Positions 39,701 through 51,700 of a stretch of 64,000 nucleotides of DNA are shown here, piece by piece. The DNA comes from Ampullaceana balthica (Eukaryota > Mollusca > Gastropoda > Lymnaeidae). The DNA lies in assembly GCA_944989445.1 (NCBI GenBank), contig CALYLW010000016.1, positions 4,471,765 to 4,535,764 of the forward strand, in the 5' to 3' direction. Made by a program: the position numbers and the translations under genes. Within the stretch, counting starts at the first letter, position 1; each line of letters starts with the position of its first letter. Below the pieces are notes generated by a model that was not told the origin of the DNA, made no database searches, and saw nothing but the letters and a program-made list of their open reading frames with translations.

Positions 39701-42700
39701 CGACTAGGCCTGTCAATGGGTACCGGGTATACCCTCACCTATTTGAGGTTCCTCATTCGCGACTAGGCCTGTCAATGGGTACCGGGTATACCCTCACCTA
39801 TTTGAGGTTCCTCATTCGCGACTAGGCCTGTCGATGGCTACCGGGTACCCGTTGCCGTGCAATTACCATCGGAGTAAAATTGCAATGTTTTTTATACATC
39901 TTTTTTTCTGGGAACACAAAACAAATATTTTTAACACAAAAAGTATTTTGGTTCTTTGCATGAATCAAAGACATGCAGCTAACAACATTGGTTTGTCGCA
40001 ATCGGTAACTCAATGTTGTCGGTGTATTTCAAAGCAAAGTTAGTGTCCTGTCATAGAATAAAATCAGGGATGTTATTAACAACACAAAATAACATCTCTT
40101 TCATTACTATGAATCCCATCCTTAGTGTCGGCAGCGCGGTCGTGTTTGACTTTGTTTGATTCCTTCAAAGAACCAAAACATTTGTGTGTTTACGATTCTT
40201 GTTTATGTTCAGAGAAAAAAAAAGATTTATAAAAATCCATGGTAGTTGGGACATATTTTTATTTACCGTTGACAGTATTTCTTATAAGCATTTTTGTGTT
40301 AAACTAATAACCAGCATATATTCCAAACTAATAGTTTTATGTTTGATCAATTGTTCGCGAACCGCAATGTGAACACAGAAAAGACGCACTTTGACTACCG
40401 TTGGTATAGACATTGCAGCCAAGTTTTCACGGGTACTCGGGCTCAATTTTACTAACCGGGTAAACCAACGGGAACGGGTTCTCGGGTACAACGGGTTCCC
40501 GGGTACAACGGGTTCCCGGGTACAACGGGTTCCCGGGTACCCACTGACAGGCTTAATTATGTCATCATATATTCGGCAGTCGTAAATGACGCATTCATCA
40601 GTCACGTATGATCTATTCTGCAGTCATGTATGAGTGTGATGTATTCAGCAGTCATGTATGATGTATTCTGCAGTCATGCATGACGTATTCAGCAGTCATG
40701 TATGATGTATTCTGCAGTCATGTATTGTGACGCCAGACACCGAGTTTGCTGAAGCTGAAGCCCAAGACAACACCAGGGACTTGATGGAGATTGTCATGAA
40801 ACTATTTGAGATAGATTACAGCGGCTTGATTCTATCAGACTTCAAGTGAGTGGCATGTCTCTGTGTACATTTGAGATGGATTACAGCGGCTTGATTCTAT
40901 CAAACTTCAAGTGAGTGGCATGTGTCTGTGTACATTTGAGATAGATTACAGCGGCTTGATTATATCAGACTTCAAGTGAGTGGCATGTGTCTGAGTACAT
41001 TTGAGATAGATTACAGCGGCTTGATTCTATCAGACTTCAAGTGAGTGGCATGTGTCTGTGTACATTTGAGATAGATTACAGCGGCTTGATTCTATCAGAC
41101 TTCAAGTGAGTGGCATGTGTCTGTGTACATTTGAGATAGATTACAGCGGCTTGATTCTATCAGACTTCAAGTGAGTGGCATGTGTCTGTGTACATTTGAG
41201 ATAGATTACATCGGCTTGATTCTATCAGACTTCAAGTGAGTGGCATGTGTATGTGTACATTTGAGATAGATTACAGCGGCTTGATTCTATCAGACTTCAA
41301 GTGAGTGGCATGTGTCTGTGTACATTTGAGATAGATTACAGCGGCTTGATTCTATCAGACTTGAAGTGAGTGACATGTGTCTGTGTACTTGTCAGACTTG
41401 AAGTGAGTGACATGTGTCTGTGAACTTGTCAGACTTGAAGTGAGTGACATGTGTCTGTGTACTTGTCAGACTTGAAGTGAGTGACATGTGTCTGTGTACT
41501 TGTCAGACTTGAAGTGAGTGACATGTGTCTGTGTACTTGTCAGACTTGAAGTGAGTGACATGTGTCTGTGTAGTTGTCAGTCTTGAAGTGAGTGACATGT
41601 GTCTGTGTACTTGTCAGACTTGAAGTGAGTGACATGTGTCAGTGTACTTGTCAGACTTGAAGTGAGTGACATGTTTCTGTGTACTTGTCATACTTGAAGT
41701 GAGTGACATGTGTCTGTGTAGTTGTCAGACTTCAAATGAGTGATATTGTTATGACTAAGTGACAGTGTTATGACTAAATGACAGAGATTGGACTAGACAA
41801 AAAATGACTTAGTGACAGTGTGTTTTATGGCTAATGACAGTGTTAAGGTTTAGTTGCAGTGTTATGGTTAACTGATTGCGTTATGTTTAAGTGAAGTGTT
41901 ATGGTTAAATGACACAATTTAATGGAGTAAAAGTTGTAATAGAAATATGTAGTAGTTATGGAGTGAACACTTCTGACACCATATAATAGAACTAGTGTGA
42001 CACCATCTAGAAGTAATTGAGTCAAGAAACACGACATCAACAGCTTGTCATCTGTGTAACAACTCTCTGTAATCAACTGCACATTACATCTTGAGCCTGA
42101 CATTTATAGCCAGCCATTCTCTCCGAGTTCACGACCACGCACGATTTCACTTCACAACACAATTCACGAGTTTCATACTCAGTCAAGTCATGTGGCTCAT
42201 ACAATGTCAACACAACAACACGTCTCTCACACAAGTCATTTGGCATGCTCATACAATGTCAACACAACAACACGTCTCTCACACAAGTCATGTGGCATGC
42301 TCATACAATGTCAACACAACAACACGTCTCTCACACAAGTCATTTGGCATGCTCATACAATGTCAACACAACAACACATCTCTCACACAAGTCATGTGGC
42401 ATGCTCATACAATGTGAACACAACAACACGTCTCTCACACAAGTCATGTGGCATGCTCATACAATGTCAACACAACAACACGTATCTCACACAAGTCATG
42501 TGGTTAAGTCAAAGTAAAGTGATTATATAACCTTACTCCTGTAGCGTTTCATCAAAGCAACAATATTAGGCTTGTGGCTTCTATATCCTATCATTGTGTT
42601 ACAACATACACTTGTGGCTTCTATATCCTATCATTGTGTTACTACATACACTTGTGGCTTCTATATCCTATCATTGTGTTACTACATACACGTGTGGCTT

Positions 42701-45700
42701 CTATATCCTATCATTGTGTTACTACATACACGTGTGGCTTCTATATCCTATCATTGTGTTACAACATACACGTGTGGTTTCTATATCCTATCATTGTGTT
42801 ACTACATACACGTGTGGCTTCTATATCCTATCATTGTGTTACAACATACACGTGTGGTTTCTATATCCTATCATTGTGTTACTACATACACGTGTGGCTT
42901 CTATATCCTATCATTGTGTTACAACATACACGTGTGGTTTCTATATCCTATCATTGTGTTACTACATACACGTGTGGTTTCTATATCCTATCATTGTGTT
43001 ACAACATACACGTGTTGCTTCTATATCATATCATTGTGTTACTACATACACGTGTGGTTTCTATATCATATAATTTTATTACAACATACACTTAGGACTT
43101 CTATATCATGTAACTTTGTTATTGCAACATAGTAGGGGTGTACCGGAATTCGGCTCTAGCTCCGGCAAATCAGGAATCCGGCCATTTTTACAAATCCGGC
43201 TCCGCGTGGATTTCCCTTCATCAATTTGGCAAAATGCATCTCCGGGCGGATTTCAAAAATTTGAATCCTAGCCTTACAACATACATTTGTGCCTTATATA
43301 TTCTGTCACTTTGTTATTAAAACCTAGACTTGGGACTTATATGTCCTGTAACTTTTTGTTACAACATACACTTGGGACTTATATGTCCTGTAACTTTTTG
43401 TTACAACATACACTTGGGACTTATATGTCCTGTGACTTTTTGTTACAACATACACTTGGGACTTATATGTCCTGTAACGTTTTGTTACAACATACACTTG
43501 GGACTTATATGTCCTGTAACTTTTTGTTACAACATACACTTGGGACTTATATGTCCTGTAACTTTTTGTTACAACATACACTTGGGACTTATATGTCCTG
43601 TAACTTTTTGTTACAACATACACTTGGGACTTATATGTCCTGTAACTTTTTGTTACAACATACACTTGGAACTTATATGTCATGAAACTTTTTGTTACAA
43701 CATACACTTGGAACTTATATGTCCTGTAACTTTTTGTTACAACATACACTTTGGACTTATATGTCCTGTAACTTTTTGTTACAACATACACTTGGGACTT
43801 ATATGTCCTGTAACTTTTTGTTACAACATACACTTGGGACTTATATGTCCTGTAACTTTTTGTTACAACATACACTTGGGACTTATATGTCCTGTAACTT
43901 TTTGTTACAACATACACTTGGGACTTATATGTCCTGTAACTTTTTGTTACAACATACACTTGGGACTTATATGTCCTGTAACTTTTTGTTACAACATACA
44001 CTTGGGACTTATATGTCCTGTAACTTTTTGTTACAACATACACTTGGGACTTATATGTCCTGTAACTTTTTGTTACAACATACACTTGGGACTTATATGT
44101 CCTGTAACTTTTTGTTACAACATACACTTGGGACTTATATGTCCTGTAACTTTTTGTTACAACACTTGGAACTTATATGTCATGAAACTTTTTGTTACAA
44201 CATACACTTGGAACTTATATGTCCTGTAACTTTTTGTTACAACATACACTTTGGACTTATATGTCCTGTAACTTTTTGTTACAACATACACTTGGGACAT
44301 ATATGTCCTGTAACTTTTTGTTACAACATACACTTGGAACTTATATGTCATGTAACTTTTTGTTACAACATACACTTGGAACTTATATGTCATGTAACTT
44401 TTTATTCCAACATACACTTGGGACTTATATGTCCTGTAACTTTTTGTTACAACATACACTTGGAACTTATATGTAGTGTAACTTTTTGTTACAACATACA
44501 CTTGGGACTTATATGTCCTGTAACTTTTAGTTACAACATACACTTGGGACTTATATGTCATGTAACTGTTTGTTACAACATACACTTGGGACGTATATGT
44601 CCTGTAAATTTTTGTTACAACATACACTTGGGACTTATATGTCCTGTAACTTTTTGTTACAACATACACTTTGGACTTATATGTCCTGTAACTTTTTGTT
44701 ACAACATACACTTGGGACTTATATGTCCTGTAACGTTTTGTTACAACATACACTTGGGACTTATATGTCCTGTAACTTTTTGTTACAACATACACTTGGG
44801 ACTTATATGTCCTGTAACTTTTTTGTTACAACATAGACTTGGAACTTATGTCCAGTAACTTTTTTTTACAACATACACTTGGGACTTATTTGTCTTATAA
44901 CTTTTTGTTACAAAATTTGCTTGGGAGTATATGTCCTGGAACTTTGCTCTAACATAAACGTGGAATAATTCTAGTTTTCTTGTCTTGTGCAGAAAGATGG
45001 TCAAAAGAGATGACATGTATCTCCTGATGTTAGGTCGCTGTCTGCCACCAGAGAAAGCCGTTACCAGGTAATCTAACAGAACAGCGTCCACCCATCACTA
45101 TCATTTACATTAATGTCAGTCTGCCACTTTAGAGAGACATTCCTTGTAATATAACACAACAATATCCACCCATCACCATCGCTGACAATAGTGGATGTCT
45201 GAAGCCAGAAAGAGCTATTACCTCGCCATCTAACTGTCATTCTTATAACACAACAAAGTCCACCCATGGCCATGACAACATTTATTGCTATTTCAAGATT
45301 CCATGTTTGTATGCAGGATGACACTGTATAAAGGAATGGATCTTATTAGTGGCGTATACAGTTGTTTTACTGACAGTCATTTTTAACTCAGTGTAACCGT
45401 AATTAGCGTGATTGACTTGAGGCACAGCTACAGACATAGATAGTCCCCATAATTAGCGTGTTTAAGGAACAGCTACAGACATAGATATTCCCTTTAATTA
45501 GCGTGTTTGACTTGAGGCACAGCTACAGACATAGATAGTCCCTGTAATTAACGTGTTTGACTTGAGGCACAGCTACAGACATAGATAGTCCCTGTAATTA
45601 ACGTGTTTGACTTGAGGCACAGCTACAGACATAGATAGTCCCTGTAATTAACGTGTTTGACTTGAGGCACAGCTACAGACATAGATAGTTCCCATAATTA

Positions 45701-48700
45701 GCGTGTTTGAGGCACAGCTACAGACATAGATAGTCCCTGTAATTAGCGTGTTTGACTTGAGGCACAGCTACAGACATAGATAGTCCCTGTGAGTAGCGTG
45801 TTTGACTTGAGGCACAGCTACAGACATAGAAAGCCTCTGTCATTAGAGTGTTTATGACAGAAATAATGACATAGATATTTTCCTCTAATTAACATGTGTT
45901 AAGACAGAGCTACTGACATATATATTTCCCTGTAATTAGCGTATTTATGACAGAGCTAGTGAAATAGATATTTCCCTGACTATAGCGTGTTTATGACCGA
46001 GCAAGTGACATAGTTATTTCACTGTAATTAGCGTGTTTATTACAGTACTTGTGATATAGATAATCCCATGTAATTACATCGTTTAAGACAGAACTAATCA
46101 CATAGATAGTTAACTGTACTTAGCGTGTTTATGACAGTACTTGTGATATAGATAATCCCATGTAATTACATCGTTTAAGACAGAACTAATCACATAGATA
46201 GTTAACTGTACTTAGCGTGTTTATGACAGTACTTGTGAAATTGATATCTACCTGTAATAATAATAACCACTTTTCCAGTCCATGACGGACTATGGGGCAA
46301 GTGAAGTAGCGTTCACAAGTTTTATTTAGCCACCACGATCAAGGGATTGTGTGGCCAGCACAATGCCCCGGGGGCCATGCCAGCACCGAGAATAGAACCC
46401 TCGGTTCGGCAGTCCAGGGCGCTACCGCTAGACCACCGCGGCCCATATTTACCTGTAATAAGCCTGTTTATGACCAACTTACTGTCACAGATAATTCCCT
46501 GTAATTAGCAAGTTTATAACAGAGCTACTGACATAGTTAATTGTATGTAAATTGCTTGTTTTTGACAGAGGTACGAACAACGATAATGCCCTATGAATAG
46601 CTTGTTCATGACAGAAATAGTGGCATAGATTATTCCCTGTAATTATCATGTTTATGACAAAATAGTGATTTGCAAATTTCCCTTTATTTAGTGTATTTAT
46701 GAAATAGCTATGGACATCAATAATTCCATGTAATTACCGTGTTCATGGCATAAATACTGACATAGATAACTCCCTGTATTTAGCGTGTATATGACATAAA
46801 TACCGACATAGATAATTCCCTGTAACTAGTGTGTTTATCACACAGCTAATGTTTAAGATGAAATGTTTTCATATGAAAACTGACCACCTTCAACTTATGT
46901 GCCGCAATGGGCGGCTGCTTATCACAGATGACAATGTGAGAGATGGTCCCAAAAGTACTATTCCATAGCATTCATTTCAACAAATGTGAGTCCATTCTGT
47001 TAGCTAGCCTCCCATTACGTCACCAGTACTGTTCTCTGTTGTCACACCTTACACCTCTCACATTCCAGGTTCTGTTGGCTAGCCTCCCATTACGTCACCA
47101 GTACTGTTGTCTGTTGTCACACCTTACACCTGTCACATTCCAGGTTATGTTAGCTAGCCTCCCATTACGTCACCAGTACTGTTGTCTGTTGTCACACCTT
47201 ACACCTGTCACATTCCAGGTTATGTTAGCTAGCCTCCCATTACGTCACCAGTACTGTTGTCTGTTGTCACACCTTACACCTGTCACATTCCAGGTTATGT
47301 TAGCTAGCCTCCCATTACGTCACCAGTACTGTTGTCTGTTGTCACACCTTACACCTGTCACATTCCAGGTTATGTTAGCTAGCCTCCCATTTCGTCACCA
47401 GTACTGTTGTCTGTTGTCACACCTTACACCTGTCACATTCCAGGTTATGTTAGCTAGCCTCCCATTACGTCACCAGTACTGTTGTCTGTTGTCACACATT
47501 ACACCTGTCACATTCCAGGTTCTGTTAGCTAGCCTCCCATTACGTCACCAGTACTGGTGTATGTTGTCACACCTTACACCTGTCACATTCCAGGTTCTGT
47601 TAGCTAGCCTCCCATTACGTCACCAGTACTGTTGTCTGTTGTCACACCTTACACCTGTCAAATTCCAGGTTATGTTAGCTAGCCTCCCATTACGTCACCA
47701 GTACTGTTGCCTGTTGTCACACCTTACACCTGTCACATTCCAGGTTCTGTTAGCTAGCCTCCCATTACGTCACCATTACTGTTGCCTGTTGTCACACCTT
47801 ACACCTGTCACATTCCAGGTTCTGTTAGCTAGCCTCCTATTACGTCACCATTACTGTTGTCTGTTGTCACGCCTTACACCTGTCACATTCCATGTTCTGT
47901 TAGCTAGCCTCCCATTACGTCACCAGTACTGGTGTATGTTGTCACACCTTACACATTCCAGGTTCTGTTAGCTAGCCTCCCATTACGTCACCAGTACTGT
48001 TGTATGTTGTCACACCTTACACCTGTGACATTCCAGGTTCTGTTAGCTAGCCTCCTATTACGTCACCAGTACTGTTGTCTGTTGTCACACCTTACACCTG
48101 TCACATTCCAGGTTCTGTTAGCTAGCCTCCCATTACGTCACCAGTAATGTTGTATGTTGTCATACCTTACACCTGTCACATTCCAGGTTCTGTTAGCTAG
48201 CCTCCCATTACGTCATCAGTACTGTTGCCTGTTGTCACACCTTACACTTGTCACATTCCAGGTTCCGTGCCAAGATTGACGGCAAGAACCAGTTCGAGGT
48301 GAAGGCGCTGTTTGCCACTGAGAGGAGTGAGTCGCTGAGCGTGTCAGTTCAAACCCCGAGTAAAAAGATCAACAGCCTCTACCCCATAGAGCTAGACATT
48401 CCCTAACCTCTAGTGATGGTGCTTTGGGTTGGAGAGTAGATCACAATGACATCATTCACACAGATTGGAGGATATAAAGATATATGAGAGGAGATTTATA
48501 GGGTAAAGGTTGGCTAAAATAGGCCGCAGAGCTAAAGGCGCGTGATTTATTCATGTCTGCAACTGGAATTATTCAAGAATTTTTTTTATTTTTTGGGGGA
48601 CTGATTTGACTGATGAGATTTGTTTGAATACAGCAATGGCTGTTACGTCACCATCAACAGATGTCTAGAGAAACAGAAGAACGGGTCACGTGATCTGGGT

Positions 48701-51700
48701 AGTACCTTTAAATATCAACTTTATGATGTCATCTTGAAACTCTAATCCAAATGTCAGCTGAACAGTATCAGAACATGGGTGGGAGTGAACTGAGAACCAA
48801 CACAATTGTCTGAAGCACGAACTCTTTTAGCATGGGTGGGGGTCAACTGATGACCAACATAAGTGTTTGAAACAAGAACTGACCATAACAAATACCAACT
48901 GACCAACACGTTGTTTCATACACAAATAAAGACGGACAAATTGAGAAGATGAACATTGCGTTTGTTGTAGTTTTTAGTTTGTTTGTTGAGTAAGATCCAG
49001 CACAGCGTACAACACTATGTTGTTCTGTGACGTCTTGTCAGCCCTAGACAAACCTTGTTTTAATCACATATATATTTATTTATCACTATCTTAGTACATG
49101 CTAAACATTGATAGTTCGATTATTTCATGCAGCTTTCCCCACACGCAAAAAGCCAATAACCACATGTATAACACACACAGACACGCCAATAACCATGTGT
49201 GTAACACACACAGACACGCCAATAACCACATGTGTAACACACACAGACACGCCAATAACCACATGTGAAACACACACAGACACGCCAATAACCACATGTG
49301 TAACACACACAGACACGCCAATAACCACATGTGTAACACACACAGACACGCCAATAACCACATGTGAAACACACACAGACACGCCAATAACCACATGTGT
49401 AACACACACAGACACACCAATAACCACATGTGTAACACACACAGACACGCCAATAACCACATGTGTAACACACACAGACACGCCAATAACCACATGTGTA
49501 ACACACACAGACACGCCAATAACCACATGTGTAACACACACAGACACGCCAATAACCACATGTGTAACACACACAGACACGCCAATAACCACATGTGTCA
49601 GACACACAAACAAGCCAATAACCACATGTGTCAGACACACAAACAAGCCAATAACCACATGTGTCAGACACACAAACAAGCCAATAACCACATGTGTCAG
49701 ACACACATAGATAAGCCGATTACCGCATGTGTCAGTCACACATAAACAAGCCAATAACCACATGTGTCAGACACACAAACAAGCCAATAACCACATGTGT
49801 CAGACACACAAACAAGCCAATAACCACATGTGTCAGACACACATAGATAAGCCGATTACCGCATGTGTCAGTCACACATAAACAATCCAATAACCACATG
49901 TGTCAGACACACAAACAAGCCAATAACCACGTGTCAGACACACATAGATAAGCCGATTACCGCATGTGTCAGACACACAGACAAGCCAATAACCACATGT
50001 GTCAGACACACATAGATAAGCCGATTACCACATGTGTCAGACACACAAACAAGCCAATAACCACATGTGTCAGACACACAAACAAGCCAATAACTACATG
50101 TGTCAGACACACGGACAAGCCAATAGCCACATGTGTCAGTCACACATAAACAAGCCAGTAACCACATGTGTCAGTGACACACAGACAAGCCAATAGCCAC
50201 ATGTGTCAGACACACAGACAAGCCAATAACCACGTGTCAGACACACATAGATAAGCCGATTACCGCATGTGTCAGTCACACATAAACAAGCCAATAACCA
50301 CATGTGTCAGACACACAAAAAAGCCAATAACCACGTGTCAGACACATAGATAAGCCGATTACCGCATGTGTCAGTCACACATAAACAAGCCAGTAACCAC
50401 ATGTGTCAGTGACACACAGACAAGCCAATAGCCACATGTGTCAGACACACAGACAAGCCAATAGCCACATGTGTCAGACACACAGACAAGCCAATAGCCA
50501 CATGTGTCAGACACACAGACAAGCCAATAACCACATGTGTCAGACACACAGACAAGCCAATAACCACATGTGTCAGACACACAGACAAGCCAATAACCAC
50601 ATGTGTCAGACACACATAGATAAGCCGATTACCGCATGTGTCAGTCACACATAAACAAGCCAATAACCACATGTGTCAGACACACAAACAAGCCAATAAC
50701 CACATGTGTCAGACACACAGAAACAAGCCAATAACAACATGTGTCAGACACACAAACAAGCCAATAACCACGTGTCAGACACACATAGATAAGCCGATTA
50801 CCGCATGTGTCAGTCACACATAAACAAGCCAGTAACCACATGTGTCAGTCTCACATATACAAGCCAATAACCACATGTGTCAGACACACACAAGGAAATG
50901 ATCACATGTGTCAGACACACAGAAACCAAAAACAACATGTGTCAGACACACACAAGCCAATAACCACATGTGTCAGACACACACAAGCCAATAACCACAT
51001 GTGTCAGACAGACACAAGCCAATGACCACATGTGTCAGACATACACAAGCCAATAACCACATGTGTCAGACACACACAAGCCAATAACCACATGTGTCAG
51101 ACACACACAAGCCAATAACCACATGTGTCAGACAGACATATATGTCAAAATTATAAATCATCTAGCACAGTGCTTCTCAAACTTTTTAGTATGGCGGACC
51201 GGCAGGAATTTTGTCCATTGCACCAGGGAACTGTGCACTATTTTCCCTGCACTGACAATGTTTTCGGTCATTTTTTTTAGAACATCTGCGGACCGGCAGC
51301 GGATGGCCCAAGGACCGGCACCGGTCCGCGGACCACCACTTTGAGAAGCACTGATCTAGCAGGCACTAAGACAAATCGTTAAACAGTGAGAAAAGAGTAT
51401 TTGATATTAACAACGGCCTAGACATACTCCAGTATTAGTGGACCAAGTGGAAGCTATAAATACTGGGAAAGGAAGGATCGAGATATTTGTATTTTCACTT
51501 GCGATGCCAATTTTGATTTGTAACGTAGGGAAACAAAGAGTAGGAAAGGGAATCTAATCAAAACTATTTGTGGTGGACAAAATAGCCAAGAATTACCAAG
51601 CATTCGTTACGGGCTATAAATAGGCACGACATTATGACAGGTTTAAAAACAATTCGATTGGAAACGAGTGATATTTCAAGGCTACTAACTTAATGATAAT

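Noticed and set aside
40735..40845. An exon 4 start at the nearer acceptor gacgccag in gene B
   Set aside because: With the phase-0 donor of exon 3 it would shift the frame; the upstream gtattctgcag keeps the frame and aligns with gene A at equal exon length.
43324..44858. Overlapping frames in several phases in the 42 bp array
   Set aside because: Multiple phases and both strands are open at once, typical of a repeat and not of selection for protein.
46400..46446. A tRNA gene on the minus strand
   Set aside because: A and B boxes are present, but the sequence continues into a non-tRNA body with a TTATTA tail, so it is a SINE.
46943..47971. A 342-residue plus-strand frame with a LASLPLRHQY repeat
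   Set aside because: It lies in the acceptor array of gene B exon 6, in a frame that does not connect to exon 5 or exon 6.
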